Both the position numbers and the translations under genes were made by a program. A stretch of 64,000 nt of DNA from Marivita cryptomonadis (GTDB lineage Bacteria > Pseudomonadota > Alphaproteobacteria > Rhodobacterales > Rhodobacteraceae), in the NCBI RefSeq assembly GCF_002115725.1, contig NZ_JFKD01000004.1:62001-126000 (forward strand), written 5' to 3'. Below are positions 35,772 through 45,096 of this stretch, in pieces. Positions within the stretch are counted from its first letter, which is position 1. Each line of letters starts with the position of its first letter. The notes beneath the pieces are model-generated. The model was not told the origin of the DNA. It saw only the letters and a list, made by a program, of their open reading frames with translations, and did no database searches.

Positions 35772-37034
35772 TTACACCTTCAGGTAACTGCGCGCCCAAG
35801 CATAAAGCACGTCACAGGCGTGACCGAAATCGCTGAGGTCCATCGCCTCTGCGGGGTTGTGGCTGCCATTCTCGTTTCGAATGAACACCATCGCTGATGG
35901 CACTCCCTGGTCTGCGAAGGTCGCGCAATCATGCCCACCGCCTGACGGCAATTCGAGGATGTCGATGGCACACTGCTCTGCCGCGATGACCAGGCCACGC
36001 CTGATGCTGGCGGTCATCGGCGCGGCGGCGGCTTGCGTGTACGGCCCAAGATCAATCCGTACGCCACGGCGTTCGCCGATGTCACTGGCCTGTTTCTGCA
36101 CCCAATGTTCGAAGAGGTTTAGAACGGTGTCGTCCTGACTGCGCACATCCAGTGTGAAGGTCAGAAGACCGGGCACCTTGGTGATGCCATGCAATTTGGC
36201 GTCGGTTGTGAATTCCCCCAAGGTCAGCACCATGTCATCGCCCTTGGCTTCGGCCTCAAGCCAATAGGTCTCCATCGCGTGGACCAATTCTGCGCCAGCC
36301 AGAACCGCATCCCTGCGGCTTTGGCGCGGAACACCGCCCGCATGTGTTGTTTCACCCTCAATCCGGCAGAACCTGTGCCGGATGTTGCCCCTGATTGCCG
36401 TGACAATGCCCACCGGGCGCTGGGCTTCGATCAGCACCGGGCCTTGTTCGATGTGGACTTCGACAAAGGCGGCGATGTGATTGGGGTCAAGCTGGGGCTG
36501 ACCGTCGCGGATCGTCTGCGGATCAAATCCGGCTTCGGTCATGTGCTCTGCCAGACTGCGGCCCGTATCGCTGCGCTTCACGCGGTCCGGCGCGTCTGTG
36601 GGCAGCACACCAAACGCGGCGCGGCTGCCAAGGTAATGTTCAGGGAACCAGATCATTTCTTCTGCGCGAATGGCCATCAACGTCACGTCGCACGGGGGCT
36701 GAGGCCCGTCGCGCAGCCGCTCAAGCAGTACCAATCCGGCGATAACTCCGGCCGCGCCATCGAAATTCCCGCCATGCGGGACCGAGTCGAGATGGGATCC
36801 GGTCATAAGCGCAGGGGCGTCGCGGTCTGCTCCGGGCAAGGTCACGTAGAGGTTGCCGATCGCGTCGGTCCGGGTTTCCAACCCCAGCGCCACGGCCTCG
36901 CGGGTGATCATCGCATGGGCGGCGTCTTCGACCGGGCCAAAGCTGGCCCGGGTCACCCCCGGCACATCGGCGCTGAGCGTTGCCAATTCGGCGAAAAGCC
37001 GTTCTGCTCGGTCAAGCGGGGTCAATAGAGCCAC
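35772..37034 (-). CDS. M20-family amidohydrolase (N-carbamoyl-amino-acid hydrolase / allantoate amidohydrolase type)
   Basis: This 420-residue di-zinc hydrolase has ligand regions GSHLDSVPHGG (H81), D92, RAEEMIW (E125/E126), VEVHIEQGP, GGGHDCATFA and NGSHNPAEAMD near the end. The GTG start at 37034 overlaps the TRAP permease stop. The family hydrolyses N-carbamoyl-L-amino acids or allantoate. With a hydantoinase in the same operon, removal of the carbamoyl group after ring opening is the natural role. The usual EEEGSRF is replaced by AEEMIWFPEHYLGSR, so specificity may differ. Confidence 0.87.
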   Translation of the reverse strand: MALLTPLDRAERLFAELATLSADVPGVTRASFGPVEDAAHAMITREAVALGLETRTDAIGNLYVTLPGADRDAPALMTGSHLDSVPHGGNFDGAAGVIAGLVLLERLRDGPQPPCDVTLMAIRAEEMIWFPEHYLGSRAAFGVLPTDAPDRVKRSDTGRSLAEHMTEAGFDPQTIRDGQPQLDPNHIAAFVEVHIEQGPVLIEAQRPVGIVTAIRGNIRHRFCRIEGETTHAGGVPRQSRRDAVLAGAELVHAMETYWLEAEAKGDDMVLTLGEFTTDAKLHGITKVPGLLTFTLDVRSQDDTVLNLFEHWVQKQASDIGERRGVRIDLGPYTQAAAAPMTASIRRGLVIAAEQCAIDILELPSGGGHDCATFADQGVPSAMVFIRNENGSHNPAEAMDLSDFGHACDVLYAWARSYLKV

Positions 37035-38323
37035 TCCGGAACCACCAGTACGATCTGCGGCCAGATGATGATCAGCCCGATCATCACAAGCATCGCGAAC
37101 ACAAACGGCAGGATGCCGCGATAGACATCCGCCAGCTCTCCGCGTCCGCGCACGCCTTGGACAACATAAAGGTTCATGCCAACCGGGGGCGTGATCAACG
37201 CCAGCTCCATCATGATCACAAGGAAGATCCCGAACCAGACCGGGTCAATGCCCAGATGCAGGATAACCGGCATCACGACCGGGATCGTGCCCACCATCAT
37301 CGACAGGGTTTCCAGAAAACACCCCATGACCAGATAGAACAGGACAAGGATCAGGATCATCTCGGTCGCCGAAAGGCCAAGGTTGGTGACGACCCGGCTC
37401 ATCGCTTGGGGCACGCCCAGCAATCCGACGATGAAGTTCAGAAAGAATGCGGCGGTGATGATGAACAGCAGCATCGCTGAGGTCTTGATCGTCGCGATAA
37501 AGGCAGCGTGTAGCATGACAAAGCTGAGCGCCTTGTTGCTCCACGCCAGCCCGAATGCCATGACCACGCCGATTGCGGCGGCTTCGGTCGGGGTGGCCCA
37601 GCCGCCATAGATGGCGCCCATGACGACCACGAAGATCGCCAACGGTGGCAGCAGGTGACGCAGACGGCGCAACCGGTCGGCACGCGAGGCAGGGGGTTGC
37701 ACAGGTTCGGCCAATGACGGACGCAGCAACACGATCAGTGCGATGATCAGCATGAAGAGTGCCGTGAGCATCAAACCCGGCAGGATGCCCGCCGCAAAAA
37801 GCTGCCCAATCGAGGTGTTGGTCAACGCGCCATAGATGATCAGGTTCACCGAAGGAGGAATGAGAATGCCAAGCGTCGCCCCCGCCGCGATGGTGCCAAG
37901 CACCAAGGGTTCGTGATAGGCGCGGCGTTTGAATTCGTCCAAGGCCACGGTGCCAATGGTGGCGGCTGTCGCGACGGAAGATCCGGACACGGCCGAGAAC
38001 ATCGCACACGCGCCGATATTGGTGTGCAGCAGTCCACCGGGCAGGCGGCTCAGCCAGTCTGACAGGCTGTCATACATATTGCGGGTGATCCCTGCGCGCA
38101 GCAGGATTTCACCCAACAGCACGAAAAGCGGGATTGTCGTTAGCAGAAAGTCGTTCATCGTCGCCCAAAGGTTCGTGCCAAAGGACATCAGAACCGGCGG
38201 GCCGAAATAGACCAGTGCACCCAGAATACCTGTGGCCAGCATCGCAATGCCGACATGCAGGCCGATGAACATCAGGCCAAGCATGATCACGAACCCGATG
38301 GTTGCGCCGGTGACGTCGATCAT
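37022..38323 (-). CDS. TRAP transporter large permease (DctM family)
   Basis: This 433-residue protein has about twelve hydrophobic segments starting MIDVTGATIGFVIMLGLMFI, with the family words SGSSVATAATIGTVAL and LGILIPPSVNLIIYG. It couples sodium flow to uptake of an anionic or ureide-like solute. The start overlaps the small-permease stop. It belongs to the long minus-strand operon that begins at 49739. Confidence 0.9.
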   Translation of the reverse strand: MIDVTGATIGFVIMLGLMFIGLHVGIAMLATGILGALVYFGPPVLMSFGTNLWATMNDFLLTTIPLFVLLGEILLRAGITRNMYDSLSDWLSRLPGGLLHTNIGACAMFSAVSGSSVATAATIGTVALDEFKRRAYHEPLVLGTIAAGATLGILIPPSVNLIIYGALTNTSIGQLFAAGILPGLMLTALFMLIIALIVLLRPSLAEPVQPPASRADRLRRLRHLLPPLAIFVVVMGAIYGGWATPTEAAAIGVVMAFGLAWSNKALSFVMLHAAFIATIKTSAMLLFIITAAFFLNFIVGLLGVPQAMSRVVTNLGLSATEMILILVLFYLVMGCFLETLSMMVGTIPVVMPVILHLGIDPVWFGIFLVIMMELALITPPVGMNLYVVQGVRGRGELADVYRGILPFVFAMLVMIGLIIIWPQIVLVVPEWLY

Positions 38324-38844
38324 TTGCGGGCCTCTTCGATTTCTTCTGCGATGCTGGGCGGGGCCAATGCCCGGCTTGCGGCCTCCAGTCCATTTCGCAA
38401 GGCAAAAACGCCCCGGCAGGCGGACCAGAGTGCTGCGATGGCGAAGACAACCAGACCCGCCACCCATAGTGATTGCGGAATCCATAGCGGTGTCTGCAAC
38501 GGGCTGGACGAGACAGAGTTGAACAGAAGGCTTTCCGACAAGGTCTGCCAACTCATATAGGCCATGAAGGCAGCCCCCAGTCCAAGCGCGACATAGGCCA
38601 GCAGGTTGAGCGCGGCCTGCATCTTGAACGGTAGACGCAGCAGCAGGACGTCAATGCGCGTGTGGGCCCGCTCAACCGCAGCCAGCGCCATGCCGAAGGT
38701 GCCCGCAACCGCGACGACATAGCCTCCGATCTCGTCCACACCCTGAAGCGAAAAGTTGAACAGCTTGCGCGCGAGGATTTCGAACACGATCAGGAACGAC
38801 AGGCCAAGGCAGGCATATCCTCCGAGGATTCCAATCAGTCGCAT
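38320..38844 (-). CDS. TRAP transporter small permease (DctQ family)
   Basis: This 174-residue protein has four transmembrane segments (starts MRLIGILGGYACLGLSFLIV) and the family word DEIGGYVVAVAGTFGMALA. It partners the large permease (overlapping gene) and the binding protein at 38907. A 62-bp gap with a strong stem-loop separates it from the binding-protein gene. Confidence 0.88.
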   Translation of the reverse strand: MRLIGILGGYACLGLSFLIVFEILARKLFNFSLQGVDEIGGYVVAVAGTFGMALAAVERAHTRIDVLLLRLPFKMQAALNLLAYVALGLGAAFMAYMSWQTLSESLLFNSVSSSPLQTPLWIPQSLWVAGLVVFAIAALWSACRGVFALRNGLEAASRALAPPSIAEEIEEARK

Positions 38845-38868
38845 TGCAGGCGTCTTCCTTATTGTCGG

Positions 38869-38896
38869 AACTGGGCGCGCGATGGCGTGCCCAGTT
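38869..38896 (-). terminator. Stem-loop between TRAP binding-protein and permease genes
   Basis: AACTGGGC (38869-38876) and GCCCAGTT (38889-38896) form an 8-bp stem in the gap after the binding-protein stop. There is no T-run. It probably protects or attenuates the transcript so the soluble binding protein is made in excess over the permeases. Confidence 0.6.
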
Positions 38897-38906
38897 CAGT
38901 CTTTGC

Positions 38907-39941
38907 TCAGTTCAGCGAGATGCCGCGTGCGGCACCAACGGTGGCGTTCCAGATCTTGGAGCAATCCGCGAACCCGGCATCACAGCTTTCGGCCCATCCC
39001 GGCAGCACCTTTTCCATGGTGGCTGCGGTCACCTTGGCCTGATCCTCGGCGCTGGGTTCGACCAGAACCATGTTGAAAGGGGTGTAATTCTCGCAGCCTT
39101 CGCCGCCGGTGTTGCAGGCAGTGGCCCAGCCATTGTTTTCACGGGCCAGATCCCAGAACGCTTGCTCGAAGGAAGCAAATTCGGTTTCCAGCTTGGCTTT
39201 TTCCTCGTCCGAGAAGCTGTTCCATTTGTCGAGGTTGATGAAATGCGCGTTCACCGACCACGAAATTCCCAAGGGTAGGAAATGCGTGGTGACTTCTGGC
39301 CAGTTGCCGGTGTTGCCGGATGTGGGCGAGGTGATGGCGCAATCGACCACGCCGCGTTGCAGGGCAGGGTAGACTTCCTTGAAACTCATGGTTACCGGGC
39401 TTGCCCCCAGCGCTTCGAGCAGTGTGGACATCGACGCGGTATAGCTACGCACCTTCAGGCCCTCGAAGTCATCAAGCGAGGCAATTTCGGCGTTGCAGTA
39501 GAACACCTGTGGGCCATAGGGCCAGACGGCCAATGGCTTTGCGTTGAATTTCTCGGCAACGCGCTTTTCCAGTTCGGGGCGGAAGGCCTCGATCACGTCA
39601 GCCAACTGATCCATGTCCGTGGACACACCGATCAGGTCGATCCCTTCGAGAAACGCATCATCGCGGGCAGCGGCGCCGACGGTGCTTTGCACGATGTCGA
39701 ACGCGCCGGTGCGCACCATGCGCAGCGTGTCCTGCATGTCGACGCCCATGACGTCCAGCGGGTTGAAGTTGATGGCCAGCGGAATGCCGGTCTTTTCGGG
39801 CAGCGAGGCGTAGAATTCCTGTTCCAGCGCGGTGTGGAATTTGTGCGTCGACACAAGGCCAGTGGCCCGGATTTCGGTTTCGGCAATGGCAGGCAGCGCC
39901 GTGGCCAGCGCCAGTGCAGAGGCGAGGATCGTCGTCTTCAT
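38907..39941 (-). CDS. TRAP transporter substrate-binding protein
   Basis: This 344-residue periplasmic protein has a signal peptide (MKTTILASALALATALPAIA, cut before ETEI). The DctP-type fold is seen in GLKVRSYTASMSTLLEALGA and VYPALQRGVVDCAITSP. Several Cys residues near the C-terminus (ACNTGGEGC, ESCDAGFADC) suggest disulfides. It overlaps the PuuE-like stop. The ligand is unknown; the operon suggests a ureide, carbamoyl amino acid or related acid. Confidence 0.87.
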   Translation of the reverse strand: MKTTILASALALATALPAIAETEIRATGLVSTHKFHTALEQEFYASLPEKTGIPLAINFNPLDVMGVDMQDTLRMVRTGAFDIVQSTVGAAARDDAFLEGIDLIGVSTDMDQLADVIEAFRPELEKRVAEKFNAKPLAVWPYGPQVFYCNAEIASLDDFEGLKVRSYTASMSTLLEALGASPVTMSFKEVYPALQRGVVDCAITSPTSGNTGNWPEVTTHFLPLGISWSVNAHFINLDKWNSFSDEEKAKLETEFASFEQAFWDLARENNGWATACNTGGEGCENYTPFNMVLVEPSAEDQAKVTAATMEKVLPGWAESCDAGFADCSKIWNATVGAARGISLN

Positions 39942-40864
39942 GTCATGTCTCCTTGTCGGGTCTGAGATGTATTGGCCGCAGGGGAGAACGCGGCAAAGTG
40001 ACGGGCAATGTCGATGCGTTGCGCCCGCCAGATCTGGTCTTCGAGTGAGGCCAGATATTCGAGGATTTCGGTCACAGCCCGGAACCGGGCGGGCCTGCCG
40101 CTGATGCGCAGGTGAAATCCGATAGAGAGTGTGGAGGACCTGCCGCGCTCGGCTTCGATCAGCAGCTGCTCAACCGCATCGCGAACATAATCCACCATCT
40201 CAACAGCGCGGACGAAGCCATTGGGATGAAAGAATTTCATGTCGTTGGTGTCGAGGTTGTACGGCACAACAATGAGGCCGCTTGGATCGCTGTAAGGCAG
40301 ATCGTCATCAAAGGCGTTTGAGGTATAGAGATAGCCCGCTTCGGCCAGCAAGCTGCGCGTCCACGCGCTTTCCGATCCCCGGCAAAAGAACCCGCGCGGG
40401 CGCTGTCCGGTTGCCTGTTCGATGATGTCGGTCGCGCGAAGCAGGTCCTGCCGTTCCGTTGCGGCATCGGCGTAATCCGAATGTGGTCGCCATGTCCAGC
40501 CGTGGTTTGCCGCCTCGTGTCCGGCGTCAGTGATGGCGCGGGCAAGCATGGGGCTGCGTTCAACCGCGCGGCCGCACATCAGGAATGTGGCAGGCGTTTC
40601 GGTCCTGCGCAGGGCGTCCAGAAACCGCCACAACCCGACCCGCGTGCCATAGGCGAAAAGCTGTTCCTGCCCCTGATCGCGGCTGCCCTCTTTGACGACG
40701 CTGACAATCTCGCCCACGCGTTCGGACACAGGGTCGCCATCGCCCACCTGAAGCTCGGCCCCTTCCTCAAAGTTGACGGCCACAGCAACGGCAACGCGTG
40801 CCCCGTTCGGCCAGATCACTTTGGGCGGCTGCGCGCCGTATCCGATCAGATCGCGCTCAGACAT
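39938..40864 (-). CDS. Polysaccharide-deacetylase-fold protein, PuuE-like (allantoinase type), first copy
   Basis: This protein has 308 residues from ATG 40864. It has the PuuE signature VNFEEGAELQVGDGD and the NodB-fold motif region ANHGWTW, with later strands FHLRISGRPAR. PuuE enzymes are metal-independent allantoinases that open the hydantoin ring of allantoin. It is paralogous to the gene at 45093. It overlaps the maleate-isomerase-like gene upstream and the TRAP binding protein downstream. Ring opening of a substituted hydantoin is a reasonable alternative to allantoin. Confidence 0.8.
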   Translation of the reverse strand: MSERDLIGYGAQPPKVIWPNGARVAVAVAVNFEEGAELQVGDGDPVSERVGEIVSVVKEGSRDQGQEQLFAYGTRVGLWRFLDALRRTETPATFLMCGRAVERSPMLARAITDAGHEAANHGWTWRPHSDYADAATERQDLLRATDIIEQATGQRPRGFFCRGSESAWTRSLLAEAGYLYTSNAFDDDLPYSDPSGLIVVPYNLDTNDMKFFHPNGFVRAVEMVDYVRDAVEQLLIEAERGRSSTLSIGFHLRISGRPARFRAVTEILEYLASLEDQIWRAQRIDIARHFAAFSPAANTSQTRQGDMT

Positions 40865-41588
40865 CGAAAATACGTCCCCAGCCGCGAATGCGGGCCGGAT
40901 CATCGCCCGCCACCAGCATGGATTTCCAAAGCGCGGTGGACACGCTGTCAAGCACAGGAATGCCGGTTTCGGATTCGATAAGCTCGGCTGCCCCGGCACC
41001 CCGAAAGTTCGTGCAGTAGATCGCGATGGCCTGCGGTTTTGCCTCTGCAACCTCGCGACACAGCTGCAGGATCTGCGCCTCGCTATAGGTGGCGAACGAG
41101 AAGTTGCCGGGATCGTTCAGATGTCGTTCTGCAACGACTTCGATCCCGTTCGCTGCATAATTGGCGACGATCCGGCTTTGAATTTCAGGCAGGTAAGGCG
41201 TGACGAGACCGATACGGGTCGCGCCCAATTTTTCGAACAGTTCGTTCATAGCAAGCACGGACGAACAGGCAGGAACACCGGTGCGCTGCTCAATTTCTGC
41301 GATCAGCGTTCGGTCGGTATCAAACCCAAGCCAGCCCGAAGAGGTGCCATTCCAGCAGATCGACTGCACCTTTGCATCTGCAAGCAGGTCCGCCGCCGCG
41401 AGCATCGGTTCGTTGGTGAATTGCCCGAGTGCGTCGTCTTCCATCGAAATTTTGACGACCCGAAAGCGCGCGAAATGTGCCGAGACATCGGGAAGTTGAT
41501 GAAGCATTGCGGCGGTGATCGGCTCTAACACCGTGTTGGACGACGGTGTCAGCATGCCAAGCCGGGTTGTGGCGAGTTCTTTGGTCAT
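40857..41588 (-). CDS. Maleate isomerase / arylmalonate decarboxylase-family protein
   Basis: This 243-residue Asp/Glu-racemase-superfamily protein has LTPSSNTVLEP at residues 13-23 and two conserved cysteines, C78 in ICWNGTSSGW and C192 in IYCTNFRGAGA, the pair used by maleate cis-trans isomerases. It lies between hydantoinase and PuuE-like genes. Maleate or a similar cis-dicarboxylate could arise from N-heterocycle breakdown, or it may racemise a product. It retains both cysteines, unlike the two racemase-like proteins in this region. Confidence 0.82.
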   Translation of the reverse strand: MTKELATTRLGMLTPSSNTVLEPITAAMLHQLPDVSAHFARFRVVKISMEDDALGQFTNEPMLAAADLLADAKVQSICWNGTSSGWLGFDTDRTLIAEIEQRTGVPACSSVLAMNELFEKLGATRIGLVTPYLPEIQSRIVANYAANGIEVVAERHLNDPGNFSFATYSEAQILQLCREVAEAKPQAIAIYCTNFRGAGAAELIESETGIPVLDSVSTALWKSMLVAGDDPARIRGWGRIFDV

Positions 41589-41624
41589 TGTCGCAGTCCT
41601 TGTGCGGCAGGGCGTTGGCTTGGT

Positions 41625-43022
41625 TCAGCGCAGCACATCAGGGGCCTCCCGTGTCAGGTGTTGGCCTATGGCCGCCGCGACAGGCGCGCCGTCTTGCATA
41701 GTTGTTACGCCGCGCAAAAGGGTGCGCACGGGCCAGCCGGTGACTGTGAAGCCTTCCCAAGGGGTGTAGTCGCTGCCGTGATGCAGGTCGCTCTGGCGGA
41801 TCGGTTTCGTCAGCGTTGGATCCCAAAGTGCGATATCAGCATCGGCGCCGACCATGATCGCCCCCTTGCGCGGGAACAGCCCGTAAAGCCGCGCGTGATT
41901 GGTGGCCGTCAGCGCCGCAAAGCGATCAAGCGAAATGCGGCCCTTTACGACGCCTTCCGAGAACAAGATCGGCAGACGGGTTTCAACGCCGGGTATCCCG
42001 TTGGGAATGTTGCGAAAACTTTGGCGCGCGCCGGGCGCATCCTTGCCTGCGGTATCGACAAAGCGGAACGGGCAATGGTCGGAGGAGAAAAGGTCAAACA
42101 CCCCGGTTTCGATCCCGCGCCAGATATTGGCCCATTCATCCCGCGTGCGGGGCGGCGGGGAGCAGACATATTTTGCCCCTTCAAACCCGTCGCGGTCCAG
42201 ATCGTCGGCGGTCAGCGTGATGTATTGCGGGCATGTTTCGGCAAAGACCGTCAACCCACGCTGTCGGGCGCGCATGATTTCCTCGGTCGCCTCTCCGTTT
42301 GAGACATGCACGATGGTCAGCGGCACGCCCGCGATCTCGGCCAGTGAAATGGCGCGATGGGTGGCTTCGCGTTCCACTGGTACGGGGCGCGTGGTGGCAT
42401 GGTGATAGGGGGCCGTTTCGCCGGTGCGTTCTGCGCGGTCCCGCAGGAATTCGATGGCGTCCTCGTTTTCCGCATGAACCATCACCATGGCACCATGGGC
42501 TTTGGCGACTGACATCACTTCGAGGATTTGACGGTCCGAAAGGGCCAGCCCCTGATAGGTCATAAAGACCTTGAAACTGGTGTAGCCCGCTTCGATCAAT
42601 GCGGGCAGGTCTTGCCCCAAGGTGACCGGATCAGTTTCCTTGACGATCAGGTGAAAGGCTACGTCCGTCAGGCAGTTGCCCTCGGCCTTGGCGCGGTAGG
42701 CGGCGACGGCCTCGCGCAGGGTCTGGCCCTCTTCTGGCAGGCAGAAGGGCAGGACAGTCGTATTGCCACCGCAAGCCGCTGCGCGGGTGCCGGTGGTGAA
42801 ATCATCCGCCATCTCGATCCCCGGACCCGACGGTTGCGAGATATGAACATGGCTATCGATCCCGCCGGGAAGGGCGATCAGACCGGTGGCGTCGATCACC
42901 TCGGCACTGGCAAGGTCATGGCCCAACGTGGCGATTACACCGTCCTTGATGCCGATCTCGCATTGCGTTGTGCCGCTTGCAGAGACCACGCGCGCGCCTT
43001 TGATCACCAGATCATGGGTCAT
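41625..43022 (-). CDS. Dihydropyrimidinase / D-hydantoinase family protein
   Basis: This 465-residue amidohydrolase has H58-x-H60 (GGIDSHVHIS), the carboxylated Lys K151 (TSFKVFMTY), histidine ligands in VMVHAENED and IVHVSNGEA, and the Asp in FSSDHCPF. It opens hydantoin or dihydropyrimidine rings to N-carbamoyl amino acids. It overlaps the racemase-like gene, and the M20 carbamoylase lies in the same operon. The C-terminal tail is short relative to classic hydantoinases. Confidence 0.88.
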   Translation of the reverse strand: MTHDLVIKGARVVSASGTTQCEIGIKDGVIATLGHDLASAEVIDATGLIALPGGIDSHVHISQPSGPGIEMADDFTTGTRAAACGGNTTVLPFCLPEEGQTLREAVAAYRAKAEGNCLTDVAFHLIVKETDPVTLGQDLPALIEAGYTSFKVFMTYQGLALSDRQILEVMSVAKAHGAMVMVHAENEDAIEFLRDRAERTGETAPYHHATTRPVPVEREATHRAISLAEIAGVPLTIVHVSNGEATEEIMRARQRGLTVFAETCPQYITLTADDLDRDGFEGAKYVCSPPPRTRDEWANIWRGIETGVFDLFSSDHCPFRFVDTAGKDAPGARQSFRNIPNGIPGVETRLPILFSEGVVKGRISLDRFAALTATNHARLYGLFPRKGAIMVGADADIALWDPTLTKPIRQSDLHHGSDYTPWEGFTVTGWPVRTLLRGVTTMQDGAPVAAAIGQHLTREAPDVLR

Positions 43023-43762
43023 GCCCGTTCTCCTGCGATGATGCTGGCAAGGGCGGGCGACAGTCCTTTAGAAGGCTTGGCCGCCGGTCTTGCCACGCGC
43101 TGACCATAGGCCGGGGCAAGGCGCACGAGGCTCATCGCCTGCGCCGTAGCAGCGGCGATTGGGTCGATCAGCAGCCCGTCGACCTCGGATGCCATCTCTT
43201 TGGCCAGTCCGGCCAGCGGCGCGCCGCCAAGGATCACCACATCTGCGCCGTCGGCTGAGGTGGCCAGACCGACAAGGTCAATCAGGTCACCCCGCAATGC
43301 GGTTGCCACATTGTCGACCGAGTCAGGCGCAACCTTGGGGCATCTGACACCGGTAAAGCGCGCCTCTAACCCTGTCTGGCGGACACAATCGGTATACCAC
43401 CGCGCCATATGCGGCGAGAACGTCACCACCGAAAAACGGTCACCCAGCATCGCGGCGGTCATAATCGCCGCTTCGGCCATGCCCACGACGGGCAGGTTGA
43501 ACAGTTCGCGGGCGGCCACCAGACCGGGGTCACCAAAGGCTGCGACGATGACCGCGTCAACGCTGTCTTGGTGATCCGCAATCATCTCAAGCACATGCGC
43601 CCCGGCGATCTGGGCTTCAGCACGGGACGAGATGTAGGGAAAGCCCTGTGCTGCGGTCAGCGCCACGATCTCGGCAGCATCCCCTGCAAGATCCTGGGCG
43701 ACCCGTGCCATCGGCCCCGTCATCGCTTCGGTCATGTTTGGGTTGATCATCAACAGACGCAT
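43019..43762 (-). CDS. Asp/Glu/hydantoin racemase-family protein lacking catalytic cysteines (first)
   Basis: This 247-residue protein has the fold start MRLLMINPNMTEAMTG and the word AAFGDPGL. In hydantoin and allantoin racemases a Cys precedes FGDPG and a second Cys is in LGCAGM; here they are Ala75 and the Gly-Ala of ILGGAPLAGL (about 180). I chose ATG 43762, which touches the amidase stop, over a longer in-frame extension with atypical composition. Proton-transfer racemisation by two thiols is not possible; another isomerase, lyase or binding role is more likely. Confidence 0.8.
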   Translation of the reverse strand: MRLLMINPNMTEAMTGPMARVAQDLAGDAAEIVALTAAQGFPYISSRAEAQIAGAHVLEMIADHQDSVDAVIVAAFGDPGLVAARELFNLPVVGMAEAAIMTAAMLGDRFSVVTFSPHMARWYTDCVRQTGLEARFTGVRCPKVAPDSVDNVATALRGDLIDLVGLATSADGADVVILGGAPLAGLAKEMASEVDGLLIDPIAAATAQAMSLVRLAPAYGQRVARPAAKPSKGLSPALASIIAGERA

Positions 43763-45096
43763 CAGTTGAGTTCCTTCAAGAGAGGTTCCAGCATCTGTGC
43801 CGCGCCGATCAGCGCGCCGTCCTGACCTGCGGGGGCAATCAATTGCAGACCCAAGGGCAACCCTTGGTGATCCTTGCCGCAGGGCAGGGACAGGGCAGGT
43901 ACGCCCGCGTGGTTCACTTGCGGAGTGAAGGCAGCATGGTCGCGGGGGCCAGCGGGCTGACCTGCGATGGTTTCGGGGGCAGAGAGTTCTGCAGTCCAGG
44001 CTGGGCAGGGTGTGGTCGGGGTCGCAATGATCCCGTAGCGGTCCAACGCCGCGCGAAGGGTCGCCCGCATCCGGTGCGAGACCTGATGCGCGGCTGCGAC
44101 ATCGACACCTGTCAGAGACAGTCCGGTTTCGATCTGCTTGGCGATCACCGGATCGAAAACCTCGGGCGTTTTGCGCCATACATCGCCGTAAGCCTGCGCA
44201 AGGCCCGCGAATTGCAGCGGCAGGATATCGTGTCCCTTTTGTTCACCCCAGTCGATCTCTGCCGACTGGATTGCGATGCCCGCTGTGCCAAACGCCTTGA
44301 TCACGTCGGCAAAGTTCTGGGCGACATCCGGTTCGACCACCTGTCCCGTGCCGAAATCGGGGCTTGTGGCGATGTGGAGTGTGGCTGGTGCCTCGGCCCG
44401 AACGCCCGCCATGACCTCCATCGCCAGCGCGATATCCCCCATGTCGCGGGCAATGGGGCAGATCACGGATATGCCCCAGACGGGTTCGGGAAAGCTGGGA
44501 CCATACGGGATCAGGTCATAGGTTGGCTTCATTCCGCACAGGCCGGTATGCGCCGGGGGACGGCGGCTAGACCCGCCTGCATCCGTGCCAAGGGCAAGCG
44601 GCACAATGCCAGCCGCCACCGCCGCGACCGACCCGCCGGACGATCCGCCCGGACCAAGTGTCAGGTCCACGGGATTGCGGGTTATGCCGTGATGCGGCGA
44701 ATTGGTGGCACCCTTGCAGCCGAACTCAGAACAGGTCGTAATGCCAAGGATCATCGCGCCTGCTGCGCGCAACCGGCGCACGGCTTCGGCGTCTTCGGGG
44801 GCGATGTGATCGGCAAAGAGCCGTGATCCCTGCGAGACCCGCAAGCCTTTGACCCAGATATTGTCCTTGATCAGCACCGGCACCCCGGCCAGTGGCATGT
44901 CTTCCCCAGCGGCAAGGCGTTGCGTCACACGGTCAGCCTCGGCTTCGAAATCGGGGTTCATGTGGCAGATGGCGTTGATCGCTGGATTGCGCTCTGCTGC
45001 GCGGGCCAGCGTTTCCGCGGCAATGGCTGCCGGGGTGACATCCCCACGGCGCACAGCAGCGGCCAAATCGCGGGCGGTCAGGTCAAGCGCGGTCAT
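43762..45096 (-). CDS. Amidase (amidase-signature family)
   Basis: This 444-residue serine amidase has catalytic Lys in VLIKDNIWV, cis-Ser in GPGGSSGGS and nucleophilic Ser in GTDAGGSSRRPP. It hydrolyses amides or ureido groups; family members include allophanate and malonamate hydrolases. In this operon it could split a ureide or amide intermediate after ring opening. It overlaps PuuE-like and racemase-like neighbours by 4 and 1 bases. Confidence 0.88.
   Translation of the reverse strand: MTALDLTARDLAAAVRRGDVTPAAIAAETLARAAERNPAINAICHMNPDFEAEADRVTQRLAAGEDMPLAGVPVLIKDNIWVKGLRVSQGSRLFADHIAPEDAEAVRRLRAAGAMILGITTCSEFGCKGATNSPHHGITRNPVDLTLGPGGSSGGSVAAVAAGIVPLALGTDAGGSSRRPPAHTGLCGMKPTYDLIPYGPSFPEPVWGISVICPIARDMGDIALAMEVMAGVRAEAPATLHIATSPDFGTGQVVEPDVAQNFADVIKAFGTAGIAIQSAEIDWGEQKGHDILPLQFAGLAQAYGDVWRKTPEVFDPVIAKQIETGLSLTGVDVAAAHQVSHRMRATLRAALDRYGIIATPTTPCPAWTAELSAPETIAGQPAGPRDHAAFTPQVNHAGVPALSLPCGKDHQGLPLGLQLIAPAGQDGALIGAAQMLEPLLKELN

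Noticed and set aside
43763..44179. N-terminal extension of the racemase-like protein
   Set aside because: The extension overlaps the amidase gene in another frame, has atypical composition, and the family starts at MRLLMINPN at 43762.
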